64,000 bases of DNA from Coleophoma eucalyptorum (Eukaryota > Ascomycota > Leotiomycetes > Helotiales > Dermateaceae), in assembly GCA_026120035.1 (NCBI GenBank), contig JALRME010000001.1, positions 2,369,909 to 2,433,908 on the forward strand. Reading direction: 5' to 3'. Below the pieces are notes generated by a model. It did no database searches, was not told the DNA's origin, and was given only the letters and a program-made list of their open reading frames with translations. Positions 23,131 through 33,118 of the stretch are shown here, one piece after another. Numbering within the stretch: position 1 is the first letter of the stretch; every line of letters starts with the position of its first letter. The position numbers and the translations under genes are program-made.

Positions 23131-23383
23131 TCATGTTGATAAGACTCATAAGAGCTGTGGCATGACTACGAAGTAAAAGCCAATGTGGTCTCGAGATATT
23201 GCGCTTATTATCCAGAACACGCAAGCTAATGGCCGCAATCTGCTGTGCCAGGAACTATATTTTAGTAGACTAGATTGCTTGATAGGGTACAATTCAGAAA
23301 ATTGGTTGGCGACTGATAAGCACTGAGGCAGGTACTGTACTTAGTCGTTCGGTAGCGGATACTCTTCAAGCAGGTGAGATATA

Positions 23384-23397
23384 CCCCCCCCCCCCCC
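23384..23397. repeat. C14 homopolymer
   Basis: Run of 14 cytosines in the MFS/DapA promoter region. Length may vary or be affected by sequencing error. A similar C15 run is at 50846. Confidence 0.8.
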
Positions 23398-23853
23398 ACA
23401 CAAATTTTGGGTCACATGATTTTACCGACGGGCGATATGCAATCGGCTCATCATCCCCCATACAAAGTATTGGAGAAGTGGGAGTGGGAGTTCATACTCA
23501 TCACTATGAAAAGTTGATGAATGTCCATCCAAACTTGTATTACCGGCTGGGGCAGCTCTCGTATCCACGAGAAAGAAAGTATGTTACCGGCAATGCTTTC
23601 GGTTATCTGCTTTCCTCGCCGTAGCAGCTGTCGTTGCAGGTTTGATCAAAATAGCTAAACTATTCAAACTTTGCAAGATTTTAGCATCAAAACTGGGTAT
23701 GGGGGTTGGAGCCTTTTAATTGATAAAAATGCCACTCAAGTGAATGTGATGTTTTCTTTTTCGCCTCGGGGCGAAACATTGTATTACTCACAGGATACAT
23801 TCAAGCTTTGGTGGACAACAGTGGACAACAATGCTTCGGCTCACTGCCGGTCA

Positions 23854-23877
23854 TCGGCTTCCCCATCAAACGGCCGA
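23854..23877. promoter_or_regulatory. Cluster inverted repeat C, TCGGC-N14-GCCGA
   Basis: Perfect arms TCGGC (23854-23858) and GCCGA (23873-23877), N14 between them, 123 bp upstream of the DapA-family start codon. The flanks also match site A: both are preceded by A and followed by AT. Confidence 0.65.
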
Positions 23878-23999
23878 ATTAACAATCGGTCGCTGTAATC
23901 CAAGAAACACTTGCATCTCCTCAAATAGCACGATTACCCCTCTAATAATTTTATTCTGACCATTCTTCCTTGACAGAAAATACCCCGCACATTATCACG

Positions 24000-24956
24000 A
24001 TGTCTACAACAATCTCTGTTCCTCCCTCGGGAGTTTGGTGTCCAGCCGTTACTTTCTTTAATCACGACAATGACACCCTCGATCTCGCTGCGCAAAAGCA
24101 ATACGATGCTTATTTATCGAAGACGGGACTTGCTGGGCTGGTTATTCTAGGAACCAATGCAGAGGCCTTTTTGCTCACCCGAGAAGAGCGATACTCACTT
24201 ATTGCTACTGCCCGTGAAGCAGTAGGACCTTCGTTCCCAATTATGGCAGGTGTCGGAGCACACTCTACGAAACAAGTCCTCGAGCTTATTGCCGACGCAA
24301 GCAAAGCCGGTGCCACCTACGTCCTTGTCTTACCTCCAGCTTATTTTGGCAAAGCAACTACACCTGCTGTGATTGAGAGATTCTACGCTGACGTCTCTGC
24401 TGGCTCACCTCTGCCAATTATTCTTTACAACTTCCCAGGCGTGTGCAATGGTGTCGATCTGGACTCAGAACTTATTACGAAGCTGGCCAAGAAGCACGCA
24501 AACATTGTTGGAGTCAAGTTGACCTGTGCCTCGGTGGGCAAGATTACACGTCTCACAGCTTCGCTTCCTGCCTCGGAGTTCGCGACTTTCGGAGGACAAT
24601 CAGACTTCCTTCTTGGCGGTATGGCTGTTGGTTCTGCCGGTTGCATTGCTGCATTTGCAAATGTATTCCCAAAGACACTCGCTAAGATATACAACCTGTA
24701 CAAGGATGGCAAGACTGAGGAGGCTTTGAAGCTGCACCGCATTGCTGCATTGGCTGAGAGTCCTTGCAAGGCTGGAATTGCCACTACGAAGTATGCTGCG
24801 GCTATTTTCACCGCCAAGGAAGCCGGAATTGAGGGTGCAGAGGAAAAGTTGAAGCCGAGAACTCCATATTCTGAGGCATCGGCAGATGCTAAGGCTCAAG
24901 TGAAATCAGTAATGGCTGAGATGGCCTCAATAGATTCGTCGCTACCATTGGTTTAG
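24000..24956 (+). CDS. DapA-family aldolase (dihydrodipicolinate synthase / 4-hydroxy-2-oxoglutarate aldolase-like)
   Basis: Class I aldolase of the DHDPS/N-acetylneuraminate lyase family, single exon, 318 residues from the first ATG (24000). It has GTNAEAFLLTREER in place of the usual GTTGE loop, YNFPG with the catalytic tyrosine (Tyr143) and VGVKLTC with the Schiff-base lysine (Lys173). Fungi make lysine by the aminoadipate route, so a true dihydrodipicolinate synthase is not expected. Fungal members are usually sugar-acid or 4-hydroxy-2-oxoglutarate aldolases that release pyruvate plus an aldehyde. With the neighbouring aminotransferase and 2-hydroxyacid dehydrogenase this resembles the last steps of hydroxyproline/4-hydroxyglutamate breakdown; this link is inference. 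L-2-keto-3-deoxygalactonate aldolase is an alternative. Confidence 0.88.
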   Translation: MSTTISVPPSGVWCPAVTFFNHDNDTLDLAAQKQYDAYLSKTGLAGLVILGTNAEAFLLTREERYSLIATAREAVGPSFPIMAGVGAHSTKQVLELIADASKAGATYVLVLPPAYFGKATTPAVIERFYADVSAGSPLPIILYNFPGVCNGVDLDSELITKLAKKHANIVGVKLTCASVGKITRLTASLPASEFATFGGQSDFLLGGMAVGSAGCIAAFANVFPKTLAKIYNLYKDGKTEEALKLHRIAALAESPCKAGIATTKYAAAIFTAKEAGIEGAEEKLKPRTPYSEASADAKAQVKSVMAEMASIDSSLPLV

Positions 24957-25314
24957 ATGATAATAAATTCCAAAGCAATAGATTTATTTACAAAAGCCTA
25001 CAACAGTGAAATTAAAGATGAAATGCCGCGTTCGATATGCTTACGACAAATGCATTAACTTCATGCTTGGTTGTCGAGCTTCATTTGTAGCGAGTACGAC
25101 GCTTATGTATGACGAAAGTTTTGGTCATATTACGCCATGTATTAGCCATATATCTGCTGATTTTCGAAACGAGGAATAGCGGTATTCAAGATCAACACTA
25201 CTTTACAACTGAGAGTCATATCTAGGTTTCTTTTCTTAATTTATATTATCTGATTTACGTTCGAGGGTCATTACAAGACTGAGCCGGAACCCCACGAATA
25301 TATATATACTCGAG
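24957..25314. other. Intergenic region, end of the cluster to monooxygenase
   Basis: About 360 bp, AT-rich. I see no CGG-N15/16/17-CCG repeat here, so the cluster regulon appears to end before the monooxygenase gene. Confidence 0.4.
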
Positions 25315-27417
25315 ATGCCGCAGGTACGAGACGAGCCCCCTCGGCCAATCAAGACGGTGGCTATTATTGGCGCCGGTGCCTCGGGTAGGTCCCAAAGCTT
25401 CTTTTCACCTCCCTTCTCCAAGCAAGGGACACTTTGCAAGATTTGTTACTTCTACATGGTTGTTTGATGTAGGAAGTATATCCTCATAATCAAATTCGCA
25501 AGATGGGTGGAACATATAGTTGGTGCTATGAATGAGACAAAGTTACGGAGATGGAAAGACTGAAGTGGCGAGGAGGCTTCAGCTATCCCGACGAGGAAAG
25601 GTGAACAATGGCTACGCCGGAGGGGTATTTTATGCAACGCTCATTATTGAGATTCTTCCTACCAGAGTAAGAGCTGATGAAACATGCCTCCACAGGTGCT
25701 ATCACGGCTGCTGCCTTTCAGGCTGAGAATTATTTTGACCGGATTCGAGTCTTTGAAAGGCGGGAAACCGCTGGTGGAACTTGGTAGGTTCTCTTTCTTT
25801 AATTTGGTCCTAGTTTAAGTTTCCAGGTAAGGTCATGGAGAAACGATCTGTCCAGAAAATTCTATAAATATTTAAAGCTTATGCAAATATCTTCAGGATC
25901 TATGATGCGAACCCAGATCATGGCTTAGCCCCTAGACCAGGTGCTCTGCCGGCGGAGACTGACCCTCCATTAACCCTTCCTACGCTCCACGGGAGTCATG
26001 TGAAAACGACGAAACCTAACTCTCAACAGAGATATGATCAGACACCAATTTATGACAACCTTACGTGAGTGCACTCCTTTACAAGCAGCTATTGGGCCTC
26101 GGGTTTGTTAAAGAGGATAATTATAATAATGACAAGCGGGCAGTACAAATGTACCAGACATAGCAATGTCCTTCTCAGATAAGCCTTTCGCTTATGGGCC
26201 ATTCGTTCCTTACTGGGTACCTCGACAGTATATTGAAAACTATTTCTCTACACATGCAACAGATAAACTTCTTCAACTAGGCACAACGGTTGAAGACCTG
26301 TCAAGATTGACAGATGACAGATGGAAATTGACGTTACGGAAGTACAATGGGATTAAAGAGGCTGATGAATGGTGGGAGGAGACTTTTGATGCGGTCGTAA
26401 TTGCGAATGGGCATTATTCAGTTCCATATGTACGGAACTTCGCCCCAACTAGGATAACAAAAGCTGACTTGAGAGCCATAGATCCCATATGTTCCTGGAC
26501 TAGAAGCATATATGAAGAAATTTCCTCGACGAGTACAGCATTCCAAGAGCTTCAGGAGAGCAACAGATTACGCGGGACAGAGAGTTCTCGTAATTGGCAA
26601 CTCTGCTTCTGGCCATGACGTTACTGCTGCTCTTCTTGCCAACGCTGAGCTACCCGTTTATCAGTCTCGCCGAACTGCTTCTCGCTGGGATGGAGCCAAA
26701 CCACCAGAGGGAATTGTATGGAAACCGATCATCTCTGAGTTTCTACCCAATGGTAGGATCTATTTTCAAGATGGGAGCTTCCTGGACGATATCGACACTA
26801 TTGTCTACTGCACCGGTTACAAAGTGTCATACCCATTCTGGAACTCAAAAACCAACGGGAGGCCTCTTTGGGATTACACCGAGAACAGAGTGCATGGGAA
26901 TTACCTCCACACTTTTCTACCTTCCCTCCCAACCATCGGACTTATCGGTATACCTCGGGTCCTAACTTTCAGGAGTTTTGAGTATCAAGCTATTGCACTT
27001 GCTCGGGTCTTTTCAGGCCGCTCCAAGCGTTGGGAAAGTATTACAGAAGATGATAAAACAAATTGGGAAAAAGAAAGACTGAAGTATGTTACAAGGGAAA
27101 AGAAGAAGTTTCACGAAATCGACTGGGAAGAAGGGGAGACCTGGACGTGGTTCCAACAGCTTTTTGAGGTAGCCGGCTTAGGTACTCTTGGGGGTGAAGG
27201 GAGACTGCCACCTGTACTGGAAGATAAGGTTGTATGGGCAATTGAGAACATCAGAAAGTATCCTGAGCCGAAGAAAGATGGACCCAACAATGGCAACGAC
27301 CACAAATCAAATGGCGTCATCGAAAAGCGTGACGAGGATGCAGGGTGGGTAGTTGTGGGGAAGGGATCAGAAGAGCCGGCATTTCGTGCCAAGAAGGATT
27401 TGTTGCACTATATCTAA
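25315..27417 (+). CDS. Flavin-containing monooxygenase
   Basis: FAD- and NADPH-dependent monooxygenase (FMO/class B group), 515 residues. Exons 25315-25384, 25696-25783, 25897-26064, 26144-26429 and 26482-27417 join in phase. The FAD motif GAGASG (residues 19-24) is split by a 311-bp intron, much longer than any other intron in the window. RRETAGGTW follows, then the NADPH motif VLVIGNSASGHDV and the late FMO motif VYCTGYK. The last intron can start at 26430 (GTACGG), giving SVPYIPYVPG, or at 26421 (GTTCCA), giving HYSIPYVPG; the coding sequence on its two sides is partly duplicated. Substrates of fungal FMOs of this group are diverse (amines, sulfides, ketones) and cannot be assigned. It has no cluster inverted repeat in its promoter. 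Confidence 0.85.
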
Positions 27418-27854
27418 GAGCTCCCCATTCTTTCTGATATCGCAGTCAACGACATATATATTAAATGGGTCTGGTTGTACAGGTAGTAGCTGCAAGAGCA
27501 CTTGAAAAGGGCACGAGCGCGGGGCTGAGATAATTCAATTATCTAACTTCGCAATCATATCGTTTGTACATTCCAATACTCGCTAGAATAGGAAGCTCGG
27601 CAGATAGTATCTCTGGGCATCAAGCGACGGTTGATGAAATCCTGCTGTGATGGCGCGATAACAGCAATTAAAAATATCTTGGCATCCACGATCCAAAAGG
27701 CGTGATTTTCCAGGTTTTGTTTGTAATTTTGCAGCAATGAAAATCTACTTGAATGGAAAAATAAAGTATTTAAAAAATTCGTGAATCTGGGTGAACAATT
27801 ACTTCCCTCTGTATGTGCTCTGATATGTCAATAGTGAAGCACCCAGGCAGCAAA
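27418..27854. other. Intergenic region upstream of the PL4 lyase
   Basis: About 440 bp, AT-rich, holding the end of the monooxygenase transcript and the lyase promoter. No repeat or RNA gene seen. Confidence 0.4.
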
Positions 27855-29662
27855 ATGAAAACGTTCTCTCTTTGTGCTTCCTTGCTCTTGGCAACAACCA
27901 ATGCCGCAGCCAACTCAACTAAATCGTCTGGGCCATTTTTGCAATCCCTCGACTCGGAGACTGGCTGGATTGTTGGAAATGATCTCTGGAACATCACCAT
28001 TGGTGAAATCTACGGCAAAAAGCTGTTCTACCAAGGCCAAGACCTCATTGGGAATGCCGTGGGACATTATTCTGGATTCGGTAAGGAAATATGATTCCTT
28101 AGGTACAAATAAAAAATCGAAGCTGACACCTGAGCACAGATGGAGAAACCAACTTCGTGTGGACATCAGCAAGTGTCTACCAAAACACTTCGGAGTATCT
28201 GGACGTGGTATTCTCAGCCACTGAGGTTGACCTCCATTGGGTGATATATCCTGAGCTTGCAGGTGCATATCAGTACCTTGTCAACAAAGCACTTCCAACC
28301 CTAGGTGTTTTGCGCACTCTATACCGTCTTGATAACACAACATTCACACATGGGCGTACTAACGTCAAAGACGATTTACTACCTCCATACGCCGAAATCC
28401 TGGCTGCAACCAAGGTCCAGGACGAGACTTGGCAACGGGCTGATGGCACATATATCACCAAGTATGATTGGTCGGCTTTTGTACGAGAAATTGATTTCCA
28501 CGGAGTCTATGGCGACAACTTTGGCTCCTGGTATATTCGCCCGGGACGAGATTACATCAATGGAAATCATTTAAAGCAGGAGTTGACTGTGCATCGCGAG
28601 AGTGCCACTGGTGATGCTGTGGAATTGAATGTCATCCACGGCTCACATTTCCAAGTCACTTCCTCGGCGACTTTTCCAGTGGGCAAGACGTGGGGACCTT
28701 GGCTCTGGTATCTGGTCAGTTCTCTTCTGCCCAATATAGAATATAATTTCAAGTGCTAAGCCTTTTCACAGAATAACGGCTCGAAAGCAGATGCGTCCAG
28801 TAGAGCTCAGCAAGAGTTTGCAGGTTGGCCATACACGTTCTTGAACACAACTGGCTACCAGTCTCGCGGTAAGGTGTCTGGCAAACTTGTCCTCTCTGAT
28901 GGTCGTCCTGCTGCTGGAGCAGCAGTATTTCTTGGCGATAATACATCCAATGTCTCCACTCTAGACCAAGGTACCGATTATTATTATGCTGGCTATGCTG
29001 ATGACGAGGGAAACTTTGATCTCGACAATGTTCGGTCTGCCAAGTACGCTTTCTATGCTTGGTCGAACGGCGGAAACCTTTCAGATGTATCTACCACATT
29101 TTCTCAAAACAACATTGTTGTCGGCGACAGTGAAGAACTTTCTCTGGGCAATCTTGTATGGGGTGTCAACTCACGAGAGCGTATCTTCCAAATCGGGGAT
29201 TTGGACCACAAGACACTGGGATTTCACAATGGTGGTGCACCGCGTCAGCACGGCCTGGTTGCCGAATCCCCAGCAAACCTCACGTACGTTGTGGGCGAGT
29301 CGAATGTGAGCGACTGGTACTACGGACAATCTGCACTTGGCTCTTGGACGGTCTTGTTTGACTTGCCTAAGGTTTCGAATCGAAGTGCCATCTTGTCCAT
29401 CTCACTTGCCGGCTACTCTAAGAGTGCCGATCTTGTCATAAGCATCAATGGCCAACAAATTTCTCAGTTAGTCACGGCCGATCTTCTCAGCGACCCTGCC
29501 TTGTATCGCTCGGGAACTACGGCCGGGGAATGGCATTATTACGAATTCAACGTCGATAGTGGGGTGCTGCAGGCAGGCTTGAACAATGTTGATTTCCAAG
29601 TCACTAGATATACCTTGTGGCGTGGTTTCTTGTGGGATAGCGTATTCTTGGATTGGAACTGA
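27855..29662 (+). CDS. Secreted rhamnogalacturonan lyase, PL4 family
   Basis: Extracellular enzyme that cleaves the rhamnogalacturonan I backbone of pectin by beta-elimination, 563 residues. Exons 27855-28080, 28140-28714 and 28772-29662. The chosen ATG begins a clear signal peptide (MKTFSLCASLLLATTNAAA). The catalytic domain contains IVGNDLWNITIG, LVNKALPTLG, RLDNTTFTHGRTNVKD, FHGVYGDNFGSWYIRPG and VGKTWGPWLWYLNNG. Then come a fibronectin type III-like domain (GKVSGKLVLSDGRPAAGAAV) and a C-terminal jelly-roll domain (SWTVLFDLP to WRGFLWDSVFLDWN), the usual three-domain order. Many N-glycosylation sequons fit secretion. An upstream in-frame ATG at 27813 would hide the signal peptide and is unlikely. 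The gene indicates a plant-associated or plant-litter lifestyle. Confidence 0.92.
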
Positions 29663-30534
29663 TATGGTTTACCATACTGGAATAAAGTTTAGATAGAATT
29701 TTTCTGAGCCCGACGCCTCGGAAATGCAACATATTTTCCTGTCTATGGAAAGCAGACAACCTGGAAAAGCTAAAATATAACTAGATTACAAAGCACAGCT
29801 TCTTCAACAAGCTCACGGAATTGCACTGCATAGCTGGCTCTGTGATCTGATATTGATTGGTGAACTACACTGGTGCGCGGAGCTGCAGCGGTTCGTCCCG
29901 CTATTATCCTGGCCAAAAATATCACATCTACGATCTCACATCACTAGATTGGTTGAATTGTTCTATTAAACCACCAAATTTTATTGGGGGTCTGGATTGT
30001 ACGCGCGGCTCTTTTCACAAGTTATCAAAATGTGGAGTATATTTGATATATGGCACTCGGCTGGCTCGGAGTGCGCACCAACCACTTAGGTTTTCGGATT
30101 TGGAGGGTTTCAAGGAAGCAGCCAAGGGGGCTGCTTATCCTCCAAAACCCTGGAGCAATCTTGTCGATCACGGTTCCTGTTAAATCAACCACGTTATTCT
30201 TTTGGGACTAGTCACGTAACAAGCTTTATATCACTAGTAAAGTGCACTAAGTTAATGGATTAAGAAACTTGGAATCAAACACGGACTCAGCATGAAATCC
30301 TCGAACAAACCCTATTTGTAAGGTTCTTTCCATACATACTTTAAAGTCACGACCTACTTTAGAAACGATATTCCAGAGTGGATTGCTTGTCATTTGTTGA
30401 AGATGGCCTCGTACATTCCCGGACAAGGTTGATTGTCCTTTTCATCTAATGTACTAAAGAATTCACTGGGTGGTAACAGCCATCCATTTCTAATTCTTGA
30501 ATTATCATTACATTACTAAGATTCTAAGTTCTAT
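29663..30534. other. Convergent intergenic region
   Basis: About 870 bp between the lyase and a convergent membrane-protein gene. A 108-codon frame (29857-30183) starts at TTG and has no recognisable features, so it is not called. Nothing else seen. Confidence 0.4.
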
Positions 30535-31641
30535 CTATAGACATCGCTGTCTGAAAGCTCTCTTATCCTTCTCTGGCTCCTGTCCCAGCACATCGGGATA
30601 CTTCCATCTCAGCCCCCAGCTCCACCATAACTTGAACTTCTCACTGGCCTTCAACGCCTTCCACTTCTCCTTGAGCTCGGCTTGCTCCTCCGCACTCTTG
30701 GCTTTGTACGTCGGGCCAACCCAGCACAAGAACAGGCAGCTGAGACAGCACCATGCATATGGCAACCCGCGTTTCCGCTGCTTGCCCAGCATAAGCCCCT
30801 TGAACGACATCCAGTTCTCCCACAGCCCAATCAGGATCCACAAGAGAATCCATCCGACTGGTACGCAGACCGCTATGATGATGACATCCCGATAGCCACA
30901 GCCGTAATAACATGGGTAATCATAGTAGTTGCTGCTGCTACTGCTGCTACCGCCATATCCAGTATCAGGGTCATATGCGAAGGTAGGTGTGCAGGAAGCT
31001 GTCGCTGAAATAGTTTCGCAGTAGGTTGTAGGGGTGTAACAGTAGCTCATATAGTACGGCGCGTTTTCCGAGGACAACGAAGAGATTGTGGCGGCTGGGA
31101 CATCGGTAGGGTCCAAGATGGCAAGCATGGCCGTTGTGCGCGAGATGCGGTCATTGTCGTAGTAGTAAGTGTAGGTTGCTACCGTGGGTGTGACGGTGGC
31201 AGCAGTAAGTTGGGTTTGAACAATGGCGGGGATGTCGACGGGCAGATTAGTTACAAAGGTCCAATTCTGGCCGGTACATGTGGCGGAAGGAGTGTAGGTT
31301 ACTGGCACAACGTAACTTGTAGCAGTTGTCGAAGAGTAGCCTACATAATCGTCTGTCGTGGTACGGCCGCTGCCGGGAGGGAGTATGATATTCACAAGCG
31401 TGACATCGGCGTATGAAGAGGCATCGGTTGCAGTGCTGATGGCATTGGTCACAGGAGTCGCGGTTGGAACCACCTCCTCAGTATAGGTATACTCAGTTGC
31501 AGGATAGGTTGTGTATATATCGGTCTCGCCGTCGTAGGTATAGACCGAGATTTGAACGTAGCTAGTCACTATGTAAGGTGCGGGCGCTGCGAAAGTGCAG
31601 ATTGCAAACAGCAAAGTCGTCAGGAGGAAAAGGGAAACCAT
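30535..31641 (-). CDS. Single-pass surface-type membrane protein, Ser/Thr/Tyr-rich, unknown function
   Basis: Unrecognised fungal membrane protein, 368 residues, no intron. The start at 31641 opens directly on a signal peptide (MVSLFLLTTLLFAICTFAAP); the frame continues 8 codons upstream to another ATG, but that version buries the signal. An ectodomain of about 230 residues is rich in Thr, Ser, Tyr and Val with paired cysteines, likely O-mannosylated, and ends in a serine run and a small Cys/Tyr-rich segment (NYYDYPCYYGCGYRD). One transmembrane helix follows (VIIIAVCVPVGWILLWILIG), then a basic, tryptophan-rich cytosolic tail with a second Cys-rich hydrophobic patch (WCCLSCLFLCWVGP) that may be palmitoylated or dip into the membrane. 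A wall- or surface-associated role is inferred. Confidence 0.75.
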   Translation of the reverse strand: MVSLFLLTTLLFAICTFAAPAPYIVTSYVQISVYTYDGETDIYTTYPATEYTYTEEVVPTATPVTNAISTATDASSYADVTLVNIILPPGSGRTTTDDYVGYSSTTATSYVVPVTYTPSATCTGQNWTFVTNLPVDIPAIVQTQLTAATVTPTVATYTYYYDNDRISRTTAMLAILDPTDVPAATISSLSSENAPYYMSYCYTPTTYCETISATASCTPTFAYDPDTGYGGSSSSSSNYYDYPCYYGCGYRDVIIIAVCVPVGWILLWILIGLWENWMSFKGLMLGKQRKRGLPYAWCCLSCLFLCWVGPTYKAKSAEEQAELKEKWKALKASEKFKLWWSWGLRWKYPDVLGQEPEKDKRAFRQRCL

Positions 31642-33118
31642 TTCAAGTTCGTGGCAGGTGACCAAGACAAAAAGTGATCAAGAAAGTGCTTCAATAACAG
31701 AAAGCATTAACGACGGGGTGATGCTGCGTAAATAGAACGACAGGACGAGTGATAACACTCAACAGACAAAGCAAACTGCGGGAGAAAAATCAAGAGAAAA
31801 TGTCAAAGTAAAGCCAACGGGGGGTCAAAGGCCTGGAGGTATACAACAATTAAGCTTGAAATAAGGATAATTTGGGATCCGCTTCTTCGCCGTATCGCTT
31901 TTGCTGTGCCACCATCTCACCGACTGGCCGAAGCCCAAAACGAGACATATATCCTCGTTTAAGATTGCGCTGCAAACGCCGCTGCCTTAGCGAGGCCACA
32001 ATTCTAGGCTGCACTCCCGCCCTCCAGGCTAGCCCTCCAAATATAGCTCGGTCACCGTCTTGGCAATCTCGGTAGGGCGTCTGTCACTCGTTGTGGCGTA
32101 CTTTTGCTTTATACGAAGTTGTTCCCAGGCTTTATTGCGGCTATACTCATCACACGACTAGCCACTGTTAGGAGGAATCTATGCAGTCGGAAAAGATACG
32201 AATACTTCACGAGAACCATCATGGGCCATAATGGATTTTTTACACTTAGTGACATCCTATTTATTAGGCAAGAACCCTTTTTTTTTGGTGATAGAACAAG
32301 TGTTCGTAGAGTATGCCACTGGTGCTTCCCTTTTACATTCGAAGTGATAATACGAGATGGAGATTGAGAATCACATAATATGCATTGGTCCTCTTCCCAG
32401 GAAAAAGGCTATCGACATACGAGATATCTGTTCTGAATATCTTCGTCATTAACTACTTAGTCGTTTATCCTACTTGGTGAACAAATCTGTGGCTCTAATC
32501 GGCTTCCCATATGTAGCATTTCAAGATCCGAGACAACTTTGTGGAGCGATTGAAAGCCCATGGCTTTATGGAGATATCGAAAGGTTTCAGGAAATCTACT
32601 ACCAAACTTAACAATTGTTCTACTCAAAACATAGAGTGTTCGTGTCCTACCATGTCACAGCAGCGAAGTTTGTGAGTAGGTCGCAGGCCATGCTTCTTGT
32701 TACCTAGTTCTATAGAGTTAGGTATGACAAATGAATGTCCTAGGTGAACAAAGATCAAGCAGATACGTGAACATGGAGCAAGACATTCCAAATTGCTTCC
32801 TACTTAGAAAGTTTCTATGAATAGCCACGAGTCTGCTTTCGCTCCGCCTTAAGCTGCCACTTAATGGTTCCTATCCCTTCGTCATTACCGTAGTAAGTTA
32901 TAAGCGACTTCCCTAGTGAAGTCTTTGCAATGGTTTTATACCGGGGAGAGCTTCGAAAATTAGCTTGGAGTAGCTTAAGCGTGTGTTTGGCCCCTAAATT
33001 GAGGGACAGGCTAACTAGAAACCACGGGTGCTGGGTCATAACGGCTTAAATAATCTATGTAGAGTGTTCTCCCTAGCGGCCTCTCACGTATACCGATAGA
33101 AAGAGGAATAATAAGATA
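31642..33118. other. Gene-free stretch before the NACHT-WD40 remnant
   Basis: About 1.5 kb, AT-rich with many stops in all frames. I looked for terminal repeats, transposase-like frames and RNA genes and found none I could support. Its neighbour is a decayed NLR-like gene, so this may be degraded repeat or gene sequence. Confidence 0.35.

Larger units (their letters stand above)
22906..23999. other. Divergent promoter region, MFS permease and DapA-family gene
   Basis: Long (1.1 kb) region between divergent genes. It holds the AGCAGGG/CCCTGCT inverted repeat (23025-23049), variant site F (23108-23130), a run of 14 C (23384-23397) and site C (23854-23877). A 75-codon open frame at 23671 has no supporting features. 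Confidence 0.5.

Noticed and set aside
24957..27417. Including the flavin monooxygenase in the cluster
   Set aside because: Its promoter lacks the shared inverted repeat, and its chemistry is not needed for the proposed pathway; kept as a neighbour only.
29857..30183. A 108-codon plus-strand frame between the PL4 lyase and the membrane protein
   Set aside because: Starts at TTG, has no domain or intron pattern, and sits in a convergent 3' region.
31642..33118. Possible transposon next to the NLR remnant
   Set aside because: No terminal repeats, target duplications or transposase/reverse-transcriptase motifs could be found by eye.
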